This document shows, piece after piece, positions 54,255-62,977 of a stretch of DNA of 64,000 nucleotides. Source of the DNA: Micromonospora yangpuensis (GTDB taxonomy: Bacteria; Actinomycetota; Actinomycetes; Mycobacteriales; Micromonosporaceae); the NCBI RefSeq assembly GCF_900091615.1, contig NZ_FMIA01000002.1, positions 4,464,001 to 4,528,000 of the forward strand, given 5' to 3'. The stretch's first letter is position 1. Every line of letters starts with the position of its first letter. The translations under genes were made by a program, and so were the position numbers. A model generated the notes under the pieces. That model did no database searches and was not told the DNA's origin. It saw only the letters and a list, made by a program, of their open reading frames with translations.

Positions 54255-54920
54255 ATGGCAGCAACTGGCAATTTCCGGTACCGGCCGGTCCGCCGACTCA
54301 CCCAGCTCTATCTCGGCCTGGTGCTCTACGGCACCAGCATGGCCATGATGCTCCGCTCCGACCTCGGCCTGAACCCGTGGGACGTCTTCCACCAGGGGCT
54401 CAGCCGGGTATCCGGAATGTCGATCGGCACCGCCACCATCGTGACCGGGGTGGCCGTGCTGCTGCTCTGGATCCCGTTGCGGCTACGCCCCGGGCTCGGC
54501 ACGGTGAGCAACGTCCTGGTGATCGGCCTGGTGGTGGACGGCGCGCTGGCGCTGATCCCCACCGACCTGCCGCTGGCCGTCCGGATCGGGCTGCTGGTCA
54601 CCGGCATCGTCGGCAACGGCCTGGCCACCGGTCTCTACCTGGGCGCCCGGTTCGGTCCGGGACCCCGCGACGGCCTGATGACCGGGTACGCCGCCCGCCG
54701 CCCGGGCCGCTCGGTCCGGCTGGTCCGTACCGTCATCGAGATCGCCGTGCTGGCCCTGGGTTGGCTGCTCGGCGGCACCGTCGGCCTCGGCACCGTCGCC
54801 TACGCGCTCGCCATCGGCCCGCTCGCCCAGTTCTTCATCCCGATCTGCACCGTCGCGCCCCCGCCCGAGCCCACCACCGGGCCGACCGCGCAGCCGGAGC
54901 GGGCCGTACCCGCGGGTTAG
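54255..54920 (+). CDS. YczE/YyaS/YitT family membrane protein
   Basis: A 221-residue membrane protein with five hydrophobic segments. The family marks are RLTQLYLGLVLYGTSMAMML, SDLGLNPWDVFHQGLSRV, ATGLYLGARFGPGPRDGLMT and AIGPLAQFFIP. In many bacteria a yczE gene lies next to a mocR regulator, as here; the transported or sensed compound is unknown. ATG 54255 is preferred over an upstream in-frame start at 54213 because a TAGAGT -10 lies seven nt before it. Confidence 0.88.
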   Translation: MAATGNFRYRPVRRLTQLYLGLVLYGTSMAMMLRSDLGLNPWDVFHQGLSRVSGMSIGTATIVTGVAVLLLWIPLRLRPGLGTVSNVLVIGLVVDGALALIPTDLPLAVRIGLLVTGIVGNGLATGLYLGARFGPGPRDGLMTGYAARRPGRSVRLVRTVIEIAVLALGWLLGGTVGLGTVAYALAIGPLAQFFIPICTVAPPPEPTTGPTAQPERAVPAG

Positions 54921-54930
54921 CGGGACCGGT

Positions 54931-55003
54931 CCGGACGGCGGTCCGGCAGGCACGGGCCGGACGGCGGTCCGGCAGGCACGGGCCGGACGGCGGTCCGGCG
55001 GTC
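54931..55003. repeat. Three 26-bp repeats each forming a hairpin
   Basis: CCGGACGGCGGTCCGG occurs at 54931, 54957 and 54983, within a 26-bp unit. Each contains CCGGAC paired with GTCCGG across GGCG. The array begins 11 nt after the YczE stop and may act as a tandem terminator. Confidence 0.8.
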
Positions 55004-55151
55004 ACCCACCGGTGCTCCGTCGGCCACGGCCGGGCACCGGTGGACGCAGAGTGAGTTACGCCGCACCGGAGGGACCGCGCTGACCTGCGTGGACGTACGG
55101 GCGGAAAAGACGGTGTTTCCACGACCGGAAACGCGAGGCATCATCTGGTGC

Positions 55152-55613
55152 ATGGCCGAGAGCGGATGGCGGTGGACCGACGCCTGGATCTTCGTGTCGC
55201 TGGTGATCGCGAGCGGGGCCGGGCGGCATCGTCGGGCGGCGTACACCCGGCGCCCCGAAGGAGTCCGACTGGCCGACGTGCTGTCCACAGCGGACCATCT
55301 CAACCAGTCGATCCCGCAGCGGCACGAGGTGGAGGAGGCGGTCCGGCGGCTCGCCGGCGCCGGCCTGGTCAGCGTCACCGACGGTTGGTTCCGGATCACC
55401 GCCGACGGCGAGCAGCTCTGGCGTACCCGGCCGAGCGGTGGGCTGACCACGACGGTCGAGACCATGCAGGTGGTGCTCAGCCGGCGGCGTTCCCCCGGCA
55501 CCGCCGAGTGGCGGCTCGACGAGGACGAGCACGCGGCGGCGGTGCAGGAGTACTACGTCCGGTCCATCCCGGCACCCCGCCGCTCGACAGAGGGACACCC
55601 GCGCCAGAGCTGA
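55152..55613 (+). CDS. Hypothetical protein with winged-helix-like core
   Basis: A 153-residue protein I cannot name. After a short Trp-rich start with a hydrophobic helix (WTDAWIFVSLVIASGAG), residues about 35-90 look like a winged helix: VRLADVLSTADHLNQSIPQR, then EEAVRRLAGAGLVSV and the wing-like DGWFRITADG. The C-terminus is polar. It could be a small DNA-binding or antitoxin-like regulator. ATG 55152 gives the most compact protein; the frame is open upstream to 55089. Confidence 0.6.
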   Translation: MAESGWRWTDAWIFVSLVIASGAGRHRRAAYTRRPEGVRLADVLSTADHLNQSIPQRHEVEEAVRRLAGAGLVSVTDGWFRITADGEQLWRTRPSGGLTTTVETMQVVLSRRRSPGTAEWRLDEDEHAAAVQEYYVRSIPAPRRSTEGHPRQS

Positions 55614-55633
55614 GGGTGCCGCCCCGGGCCGAT

Positions 55634-55761
55634 GGGCCCGGTGAGCGATGGGCCTGGTGAGCGATAGGCCCGGTAAGCGATAGGCCCGGTGAGCGATGGG
55701 CCCGGTAAGCGATAGGCCCGGTGAGCGATGGGCCCGGTGAGCGATGGGCCCGGTGAGCGAT
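55634..55761. repeat. Tandem array of eight 16-bp units
   Basis: Eight units of GGGCCCGGTGAGCGAT, with G/A and G/A variants at two positions, run without gaps from 55634 to 55761. They lie between the convergent hypothetical gene and hisF. No coding potential is seen. The GGGCCC core makes each unit partly self-complementary. Confidence 0.9.
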
Positions 55762-55789
55762 GGGCCTCGGTGGGCCCCGGGACGGGTGG

Positions 55790-56557
55790 TCAGCGGACCG
55801 GGTGACCGGCCTCGCGCAGCGCGTCCTTGACCTCGGCGACGCTCAGCTCGCCGAAGTGGAAGACGCTGGCCGCCAGCACCGCGTCCGCGCCGGCACCGAT
55901 CGCCGGCGGAAAGTGGGCCACCTCGCCCGCACCGCCGCTGGCCACCACCGGGACCTCCACCACGGCCCGGACCGCCCCGATCAGCGCCAGGTCGAAGCCG
56001 GCCTTGGTGCCGTCGGCGTCCATCGAGTTGAGCAGGATCTCCCCCGCGCCCAGCTCGGCCGAGCGCCGGGCCCACTCGACCGCGTCGATCCCGGTGCCCC
56101 GCCGGCCGCCGTGGGTGGTCACCTCGAAGCCGCTGGGCGTGGTGCCGGCCGGGGCCCGCCGCACGTCCAGGGAGAGCACCAGCACCTGCCGGCCGAACCG
56201 GTCGGCGATCTCGGCGATCAACTCGGGACGGGCGATCGCGGCGGTGTTCACCCCGACCTTGTCCGCCCCGGCCCGCAACAGGGTGTCGACGTCGGCGACC
56301 TGCCGGACGCCGCCGCCGACGGTCAACGGGATGAAGACCGACTCGGCGGTCCGGCGGACCACGTCGAGCATGGTGCCCCGGTCACTGGACGAGGCGGTGA
56401 CGTCCAGGAAGGTCAACTCGTCGGCACCGGCCCGGTCGTACGCCGCGGCCAACTCCACCGGATCGCCGGCGTCACGCAGGTCGAGGAAGTTGACCCCCTT
56501 GACCACCCGCCCGGCGTCCACGTCCAGACACGGGATCACCCGTACCGCCACCGTCAT
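55790..56557 (-). CDS. hisF: Imidazole glycerol phosphate synthase cyclase subunit
   Basis: A 255-residue TIM-barrel enzyme that uses ammonia from HisH to make imidazole glycerol phosphate and AICAR. Key segments are [20 protein letters not shown] with catalytic Asp12, [49 protein letters not shown] with the second catalytic Asp region, and [10 protein letters not shown]. It lies 25 nt downstream of an MDR reductase gene, about 2.4 kb from the priA end of the his cluster and on the same strand. Confidence 0.96.
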   Translation of the reverse strand: MTVAVRVIPCLDVDAGRVVKGVNFLDLRDAGDPVELAAAYDRAGADELTFLDVTASSSDRGTMLDVVRRTAESVFIPLTVGGGVRQVADVDTLLRAGADKVGVNTAAIARPELIAEIADRFGRQVLVLSLDVRRAPAGTTPSGFEVTTHGGRRGTGIDAVEWARRSAELGAGEILLNSMDADGTKAGFDLALIGAVRAVVEVPVVASGGAGEVAHFPPAIGAGADAVLAASVFHFGELSVAEVKDALREAGHPVR

Positions 56558-56582
56558 GGGCAGAGCCTATCCTCCCGCCCGC

Positions 56583-57584
<1,002 letters not shown>

Positions 57585-57698
57585 GGGTCTGCCTTTCCTA
57601 GTCTTTTCGGCTCCGGCACGCCCCGGCCCGGACGCGCTCAGGCGGCGCGCTCAGGCTCCGGCTTGCTCACGCTCCGGCTTGCTCAGGCGGCGGTGCGC

Positions 57699-58124
57699 TC
57701 AGGCGGCGGTGCGGACGGTCAGGGTGGTCGCCACGTTGCCCCGGGTGGCGTTGGAGTACGGGCAGACCTGCTCGGCCTGCTCGACCAGCTGCTCGGCGAC
57801 GGAGCGCTCGACCGACGGCAGGTCGACCACGAGCGTGACGGTCAGCCCGAAACCACCACTGCCGTTCGGGCCGATGCCCACCTCGGCGTCGACCACCGAG
57901 CCGGTCACGTCGGCCTTGGCCCGGCGGGCGACCACCCGCAGCGCCGAGTGGAAACAGGCGGCGTACCCGGCGGCGAAGAGCTGCTCCGGGTTGGCGGCGT
58001 CGCCGGCGCCACCCATCTCCTTGGGGACCGCGAGGTCCAACTCGACGACACCGTCCGAGGTCCGGACGTGGCCGTCCCGGCCGTCGCCGGTGGCCTGGGC
58101 GGACGCGGTGTAGAGCACCTGCAT
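57699..58124 (-). CDS. ohr: Organic hydroperoxide resistance protein
   Basis: A 141-residue Ohr peroxidase that reduces organic hydroperoxides with lipoyl-type thiols. The two catalytic cysteines are present: Cys57 in FAAGYAACFHSAL and Cys121 in QVCPYSNATRGN. The opening VLYTASAQATGDGRDG is typical. ATG 58124 is chosen because AGGAGA lies seven to eight nt upstream inside the end of ohrR; a GTG at 58130 is also in frame. It is directly downstream of ohrR on the same strand, so both should be controlled from the ohrR operator. Confidence 0.95.
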   Translation of the reverse strand: MQVLYTASAQATGDGRDGHVRTSDGVVELDLAVPKEMGGAGDAANPEQLFAAGYAACFHSALRVVARRAKADVTGSVVDAEVGIGPNGSGGFGLTVTLVVDLPSVERSVAEQLVEQAEQVCPYSNATRGNVATTLTVRTAA

Positions 58125-58126
58125 GA

Positions 58127-58774
58127 TCACTTCTCCTTGGCTCGGTGGATGGTGTCGGTGACCTGGGTCAGGGTGTCGCGCAGGGCCACCAGTTCGGCTT
58201 CGGTGAGCCCGGTGGCACCGGCCACCCGCAACGGCACCTGGTGCATCCGCTGCCGCAGCTCCCGACCGGTCCCGGTCAGCGCCACCCCCACCCGCCGCTC
58301 GTCCCGCGCGGACCGTCGGCGGACCACCAGGCCCGCCCCCTCCAGCCGCTTCAGCAGCGGGGAGAGGGTGCCGGAGTCCAACCGCAACCGGGTGCTCAGC
58401 TCGGAGACGGTGATGTCCCGATCGGGATCGACGGCGCCGCCGTCACCGCTGGCGTGCCCGCCGCCGCTGGCGTGCCCGCCGCCGCTGGCGTGCCCGGCGG
58501 CGTGCCCGGTGGCGCTGGCGTGCCCGGCGGCGTGCCCGGTGGCGCTGGCGTGCCCGGCGGCGTCAGCGCCCCCGGTCGCGACGGCGGCGGCGTGGTCGTA
58601 CTCCTCGCCGCGCCCGGTGGTCTCGGCGTGCTCCCAGAGCACCAGCAGGACCAGGTACTGCGGGTAGGTGATCCCGAACTCGTCGAGGATCGGCCGGTAG
58701 ACGTCGGTCAGCGCGCGGTGCGCCGCATAGAGCGCGAAGCACACCTGCCGGCGCAACACCAGATGATCGGTCAC
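58127..58774 (-). CDS. ohrR: OhrR-type MarR regulator with a His-rich insertion
   Basis: A 215-residue peroxide sensor, about 65 longer than usual OhrR. The redox cysteine is Cys12 in LRRQVCFALYAAHRAL, and the family segments YRPILDEFGITYPQYLVLLV and LDSGTLSPLLKRLEGAGLV are intact. Between LWE (residue 48) and VSEL (123) lies an inserted stretch of about 70 residues with eight histidines, made of HASATGHAAG and HASGGG repeats. GTG 58774 is the likely start, seven nt after a TACGGT -10; tandem OhrR boxes lie just upstream. It is predicted to repress itself and ohr until oxidised. Confidence 0.9.
   Translation of the reverse strand: MTDHLVLRRQVCFALYAAHRALTDVYRPILDEFGITYPQYLVLLVLWEHAETTGRGEEYDHAAAVATGGADAAGHASATGHAAGHASATGHAAGHASGGGHASGGGHASGDGGAVDPDRDITVSELSTRLRLDSGTLSPLLKRLEGAGLVVRRRSARDERRVGVALTGTGRELRQRMHQVPLRVAGATGLTEAELVALRDTLTQVTDTIHRAKEK
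58437..58552 (-). repeat. In-frame coding repeat for the OhrR His-rich insertion
   Basis: Two 30-bp units coding for HASATGHAAG are followed by 18-bp units coding for HASGGG. The repeat keeps the reading frame in all copies, so it expands the protein without breaking it. Confidence 0.85.
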
Positions 58775-58789
58775 GCCCACGACCGTAGC

Positions 58790-58818
58790 GCGCAATTCAA
58801 TTGCGCACAACTCAAATG
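58790..58818. promoter_or_regulatory. Tandem OhrR operator boxes and -10
   Basis: GCGCAATTCAATTGCGC (58790-58806) is a perfect palindrome with the CAATTNAATTG core known for OhrR operators. A second, weaker box CAACTCAAATG (58808-58818) matches that core at 9 of 11 positions, 15 bp away. They sit just upstream of a minus-strand TACGGT -10 (58782-58787), where a bound repressor would block RNA polymerase. Confidence 0.85.
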
Positions 58819-58941
58819 CCGAGAGCCCCACCCGGAACGATTCCGACCAACCGCGCCACCCGCCCGCGGCCCCAGCGCCCCGACGCCCCGGTTCCGCCTG
58901 CGGCCCCCGGCCCCAGCCCGCGGCCCCCGGCCCCGGCTCCC

Positions 58942-58995
58942 GGTGAGAAGGGTGACCTTCTCTACCGGAAGCGTTAACAAGGGGCCCTTCCTTAC
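58942..58995 (-). repeat. 54-bp intergenic element, copy 6
   Basis: This minus-sense copy runs from GTAAGGAAGG at 58995 down to CTTCTCACC at 58942. It starts three nt after the priA stop. Its right half gives a clean 7-bp hairpin, GAGAAGG paired with CCTTCTC around a 4-nt loop. Confidence 0.9.
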
Positions 58996-58998
58996 CGC

Positions 58999-59718
58999 TT
59001 AGCGGAGGGTGGCGAGGGCCTCGGCGACGGTGAAGGCTCCGGCGTAGAGGGCCTTGCCGGCGATCACGCCCTCCACCCCGATCGGCTCCAGGGTGGCCAG
59101 GGCCCGCAGGTCATCGAGGGTGGAGACACCACCGGAGGCGATCACCGGGGCGTCGGTGCGGGAGCAGACCTCGCGCAGCAGGTCCAGGTTCGGCCCGCGC
59201 ATGGTGCCGTCCTTGGTGATGTCGGTCACCACGTAGCGCGAGGCGCCGGCCTTGTCCAGCCGCTCCAGCACCTCGAACAGGTCACCGCCGTCGCGGGTCC
59301 AGCCCCGGGCGGCCAGGGTACGACCGCGCACGTCCAGCCCGATGGCCACCCGGTCGCCGTACTCGCCGCAGATCCGGTCACACCACTGCGGGTCCTCCAG
59401 GGCGGCGGTGCCGATGTTGACCCGGGCCGCCCCGGTGGCCAACGCGGCCCGCAGCGAGGCGTCGTCCCGGATGCCACCGGAGAGTTCCACCTTGACGTCC
59501 AGCCGGCTCACCAGCTCGGCCAGCAGCGCCGCGTTGCTACCCCGGCCGAACGCCGCGTCCAGGTCCACCAGGTGGATCCACTCGGCCCCGTCCCGCTGCC
59601 AGGCCAGGGCGGCCTCCAACGGGTCGCCGTACGCGGTCTCGCTACCGGCGGCGCCCTGCACGAGGCGTACGGCCTGGCCGTCGGCGACGTCCACGGCGGG
59701 CAACAGGGTCAGGCTCAC
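58999..59718 (-). CDS. priA: Bifunctional phosphoribosyl isomerase A (HisA/TrpF)
   Basis: A 239-residue TIM-barrel isomerase acting on ProFAR (histidine) and, in actinobacteria, also on PRA (tryptophan). Catalytic Asp10 in [10 protein letters not shown] and Asp166 in [13 protein letters not shown] are present. Arg18 (AVRLVQG) and Arg142 (RGWTRDGG) correspond to the arginines that let Mycobacterium PriA handle both substrates. No trpF gene is in the trp cluster here, which fits the dual role. It is the last his gene of this run, downstream of a 107-aa membrane protein gene. Confidence 0.94.
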   Translation of the reverse strand: MSLTLLPAVDVADGQAVRLVQGAAGSETAYGDPLEAALAWQRDGAEWIHLVDLDAAFGRGSNAALLAELVSRLDVKVELSGGIRDDASLRAALATGAARVNIGTAALEDPQWCDRICGEYGDRVAIGLDVRGRTLAARGWTRDGGDLFEVLERLDKAGASRYVVTDITKDGTMRGPNLDLLREVCSRTDAPVIASGGVSTLDDLRALATLEPIGVEGVIAGKALYAGAFTVAEALATLR

Positions 59719-59798
59719 GATCTTCTTCTCCTCGGATTCGGTACGACGGTCCAGGTGTCAGGTACGGCGGCCGGCTTCAGGCCCGGCACCCGACGGTC

Positions 59799-60122
59799 TC
59801 AGGTACGGCGGTCCAGGGCGATCACCACGATCGCCGGCAGGACGAGCAGCAGCAATGCGATCAACGCCAGCCGCAGCGCCAGGTTGTCGACAAGCGACCA
59901 GATTCCGATCAGCGCCGCCCCGGTCAACAGCACGATGGCGGTCCGCTCCCGCCGGGTGTGCCGGGGCAGCCGACCGGTACGCCGACGTCGCCAGCGTGGG
60001 GTGAGCCGCCGTACCAGTGCCCGCCGCCGCTGCCGACGGGCCACCCGGCGCTGGCGGACGGCCCGGTCCCGCTCCTGCTGCGCCTGCCGGACGGCGCGCA
60101 GCCGGGCCCGCTCCTTGCTCAC
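59799..60122 (-). CDS. Small hypothetical membrane protein in the his cluster
   Basis: A 107-residue protein. The first 60 residues are strikingly basic (RQRRVARRQRRRALVRRLTP), followed by two hydrophobic stretches (about 62-80, IVLLTGAALIGIWSLV, and 82-103, LALRLALIALLLLVLPAIVV) and a short basic end. The basic N-terminus probably stays in the cytosol and could bind RNA or lipid headgroups. It lies 55 nt after hisH and 80 nt before priA on the same strand. The start is GTG at 60122. The role is unknown. Confidence 0.7.
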   Translation of the reverse strand: MSKERARLRAVRQAQQERDRAVRQRRVARRQRRRALVRRLTPRWRRRRTGRLPRHTRRERTAIVLLTGAALIGIWSLVDNLALRLALIALLLLVLPAIVVIALDRRT

Positions 60123-60177
60123 CGGCCGCTCACCACGGCGCGCCCGCCGTCGGCACGGTCACGGCCCACCGTCGGGA

Positions 60178-60798
60178 TCACAGCGTGGTGAGCCAGTTGC
60201 GCAGCAACCGGGAGCCGTTGTCCCCGGACTTCTCCGGGTGGAACTGGGCCGCCGACAGGGCGCCGCGTTCCACCGCGGCGACGAAGTCCGCACCGTGCCG
60301 GGCGGTGGTCACGAGCGCGCCGGCCCCGGCCAGCGCACCCTGGTCCTGCACGCCGTAGGAGTGGACGAAGTAGAAACGGCCGGTGGCCGGCAGACCGGCG
60401 AAGAGCACCGAGGCCGGCGGCGACTCGACGGTGTTCCAGCCCATGTGCGGCAGCCGGCGCGCCGGTAGCGCGGTGACCGACCCGGGCAGCAACCCGAGCC
60501 CCTTGGTGACCACCCCGTGCTCCTCGCCGTACTCGAAGAGCACCTGCATGCCGACGCAGATGCCGAGCACCGGTCGACCGGCGGCCACCCGCTCGGCGAT
60601 CACCGGCCCGGCGCCGAGCGCCTCGATCCCGGCCATGCAGGCGGCGAACGCACCGACCCCGGGCACCACCAACCCGTCGGCGTCGGCCGCCGCGGCCAGG
60701 TCGGCGGTCACGGTCACGTCCCCGCCGGCCCGCTGCAGCGCCCGCTCGGCGGACCGGAGATTGCCGGAGCCGTAGTCCAGCACCACCACCCGGCTCAT
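60178..60798 (-). CDS. hisH: Imidazole glycerol phosphate synthase glutaminase subunit
   Basis: A 206-residue class I glutamine amidotransferase supplying ammonia to HisF. The nucleophile is Cys81 in VLGICVGMQVLFEY, and the catalytic His and Glu are in AQFHPEKSGDNG. VVLDYGSGNLRSAERAL at the start and GWNTVESP are typical. The ATG at 60798 overlaps the TGA of a 57-codon membrane-protein gene upstream (ATGA), and GGGGGAG lies 6 nt before it. Confidence 0.96.
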   Translation of the reverse strand: MSRVVVLDYGSGNLRSAERALQRAGGDVTVTADLAAAADADGLVVPGVGAFAACMAGIEALGAGPVIAERVAAGRPVLGICVGMQVLFEYGEEHGVVTKGLGLLPGSVTALPARRLPHMGWNTVESPPASVLFAGLPATGRFYFVHSYGVQDQGALAGAGALVTTARHGADFVAAVERGALSAAQFHPEKSGDNGSRLLRNWLTTL

Positions 60799-60968
60799 GC
60801 GTTCTCCCCCGGGAAGAGGTACAGCACACCGCCGGCGGCGGCCAGCACGGCGAGCGCCCCGGCGATCACCAGGGTGCTGCGGGCCGCACCCTGCCGGTGC
60901 AGCGACCACACCCCACCGGCCAGCACCCCGGCCAGGGCCAGCAACAGAACGGGCAGCACGGCACTCAT
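60795..60968 (-). CDS. Small two-segment membrane protein coupled to hisH
   Basis: A 57-residue protein, too short for many gene callers. It reads MSAVLPVLLLALAGVLAGGV, then a short polar turn (WSLHRQGAARS), and a second hydrophobic segment ([20 protein letters not shown]) ending FPGENA. Codons have strong G/C third positions. Its TGA shares bases with the hisH ATG, so it is translationally coupled within the his operon. The family is unknown to me; the topology is two membrane helices with a short basic loop. Confidence 0.8.
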   Translation of the reverse strand: MSAVLPVLLLALAGVLAGGVWSLHRQGAARSTLVIAGALAVLAAAGGVLYLFPGENA

Positions 60969-60977
60969 GAGGCGGTG

Positions 60978-61265
60978 CTGCCTTCATGCGCGACTGCGGG
61001 ACTCCGCTGCGCTGCGTTCCTCGCGCTCATCAGAGCCTGCCTTCATTCGCGACTGCGGGACTCCGCTGCGCTACGTTCCTCGCGCTCATCAGAGCCTGCC
61101 TTCATTCGCGACTGCGGGACTCCGCTGCGCTACGTTCCTCGCGCTCATCAGAGCCTGCCTTCATTCGCGACTGCGGGACTCCGCTGCGCTACGTTCCTCG
61201 CGCTCATCAGAGCCTGCCTTCATTCGCGACTGCGGGACTCCGCTGCGCTACGTTCCTCGCGCTCA
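60978..61265. repeat. Five tandem 59-bp repeats between hisB and the small membrane gene
   Basis: A 59-bp unit containing GCGACTGCGGGACTCCGCTG and TTCCTCGCGCTCA starts at 60978, 61037, 61096, 61155 and 61214. The middle units are identical; the first has three changes, and the last passes directly into the hisB stop codon. There are no spacers, so it is not a CRISPR array. It is within the his operon and is transcribed. Confidence 0.95.
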
Positions 61266-61877
61266 TTAGAGCGCCCCCTTGGTGCTGGGGATGGCGCCGG
61301 CCGAGCGGGGGTCCAGGGCGGTGGCCTCGCGCAGGGCCCGGGAGACCGCCTTGAACTGGGCCTCCACCACATGGTGGGCGTCCGGGTGACCGCCGGGACG
61401 GGCCGCGCGCAGGACGTCCACGTGCAGGGTGATCCGGGCCGCCTGGCCGAAGGACTCCCAGATGTGCCGGGTCATGCTGGTCGGGTAGACCGGGCCGATG
61501 TACGGCGCGAGCACCGGCTCGTCGTGCAGCACGTACGGCCGTCCGGAGAGGTCGACCGCCGCCCGGACCAGCACCTCGTCCATCGGCACGGTGGCCGAGC
61601 CGTACCGGCGGATGCCGGCCTTGTCGCCGAGCGCCTGGTCGAAGGCGGCACCCAGGGCCAGCGCGGTGTCCTCCATCGTGTGGTGGGCGTCGATCTCCAG
61701 GTCACCCACGGTCCGTACGGTGAGGTCGAAGCCACCGTGCCGGGCGATCTGGTTGAGCATGTGGTCGTAGAAGCCGACCCCGGTGCCGATCTCGGCCTTG
61801 CCGGTGCCATCCAGGTCGATCTCGACGAGCACCTTGGTCTCGTTGGTGATCCGCTCCACCCGGGCGCTACGGCTCAT
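61266..61877 (-). CDS. hisB: Imidazoleglycerol-phosphate dehydratase
   Basis: A 203-residue single-function dehydratase of histidine synthesis. The two manganese-binding motifs are present: [18 protein letters not shown] with [18 protein letters not shown], and the second set in [17 protein letters not shown]. The ATG start at 61877 overlaps the hisC stop. The gene ends exactly where the 59-bp repeat array begins. Confidence 0.96.
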   Translation of the reverse strand: MSRSARVERITNETKVLVEIDLDGTGKAEIGTGVGFYDHMLNQIARHGGFDLTVRTVGDLEIDAHHTMEDTALALGAAFDQALGDKAGIRRYGSATVPMDEVLVRAAVDLSGRPYVLHDEPVLAPYIGPVYPTSMTRHIWESFGQAARITLHVDVLRAARPGGHPDAHHVVEAQFKAVSRALREATALDPRSAGAIPSTKGAL

Positions 61878-62977
61878 GGTGATTCACCTTTCAGAGGGGC
61901 GAGTTCTGCCATCGCGGTGAGGAAGGCGTCGGTCTCGGCGGGGGTGCCGGCGGTGACCCGCAGCCAACCGGGCAGCCCGACGTCACGGACCAGCACCCCG
62001 GCGTCGAGCAGGGTCTGCCAGGCGGCCCGCTGGTCACCGTCGACGGAGAAGAGTACGAAGTTGGCGTCGCTGTCGGCCACCGTGCGCCCCTGGGCACGCA
62101 GCTCGGTGACGATCCGGTCGCGCTGTGCCTTGATCGCCTCGACCGTGCCGAGCAGGGCCTCACGGTGGGCCAGCACCGCCCGGGCGGCGGCCTGGGTCAG
62201 CGAGGAGAGGTGGTACGGCAGGCGGACCAGACCGATCGCCTGCACCACCGCCGGGTCGGCGACCAGGTATCCGAGCCGGCCACCGGCGAAGCCGAAGGCC
62301 TTGCTCATGGTCCGGGTGACCACCAGCCTGGGGTGGCCGGGCAGCAGGGCCAGGGCGCTGGCCGTGCCGGCGCGGGCGAACTCGCCGTACGCCTCGTCGA
62401 CGATCACCATCCCCGGTGCCTCGGCCACCACCGCGGCGATCACCGCCGGGTCCAGCGCGGTGCCGGTGGGGTTGTTCGGCGAGCAGAGGAAGATGACGTC
62501 GGGGGCGTGCTCACGGACCCGGGCCACCGCCTCGTCGACGGTCAGCGAGAAGTCGGGCCCGCGCGTCACCGGCACCCACCGGGTGCCGGTGCCCAACGAC
62601 AGCAGCGAGTGCATCGAGTACGTCGGGACGAAGCCGAGCGCCGTGCGACCCGGCCCGCCGAAGACCTGCAGCAGCTGCTGCTGGATCTCGTTGGAGCCGT
62701 TGGCCGCCCACACCTGTGCGCCGGTGAGCCCGTGGCCGAGATACCCGGCCAGGTCGGCGCGCAGCCCTTCGGCGTCCCGGTCCGGATACCGGTTGAGGTC
62801 CCGCAGCTCGGCGGCGAGGGCCTTGGCGATCGCCTCGGTGACCTGCTCGGGCACCGGGTACGAGTTCTCGTTGGTGTTCAGCCGCACCGGCACGTCCAGC
62901 TGCGGCGCCCCGTACGGGGACAGCCCGCGCAGGTCGGCGCGGATCGGCAGGTCGTCGAGGGTGGTCGGCCGCCTCAC
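61874..62977 (-). CDS. hisC: Histidinol-phosphate aminotransferase
   Basis: A 367-residue class I/II PLP aminotransferase acting on imidazole acetol phosphate. Typical segments are [80 protein letters not shown], and the PLP lysine in [15 protein letters not shown]. The start GTG 62977 overlaps the hisD stop, and its own end overlaps hisB, so hisD-hisC-hisB are translationally coupled. Confidence 0.96.
   Translation of the reverse strand: MRRPTTLDDLPIRADLRGLSPYGAPQLDVPVRLNTNENSYPVPEQVTEAIAKALAAELRDLNRYPDRDAEGLRADLAGYLGHGLTGAQVWAANGSNEIQQQLLQVFGGPGRTALGFVPTYSMHSLLSLGTGTRWVPVTRGPDFSLTVDEAVARVREHAPDVIFLCSPNNPTGTALDPAVIAAVVAEAPGMVIVDEAYGEFARAGTASALALLPGHPRLVVTRTMSKAFGFAGGRLGYLVADPAVVQAIGLVRLPYHLSSLTQAAARAVLAHREALLGTVEAIKAQRDRIVTELRAQGRTVADSDANFVLFSVDGDQRAAWQTLLDAGVLVRDVGLPGWLRVTAGTPAETDAFLTAMAELAPLKGESP

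Noticed and set aside
60978..61265. CRISPR array
   Set aside because: The 59-bp units are directly adjacent, with no unique spacers and no cas genes nearby.
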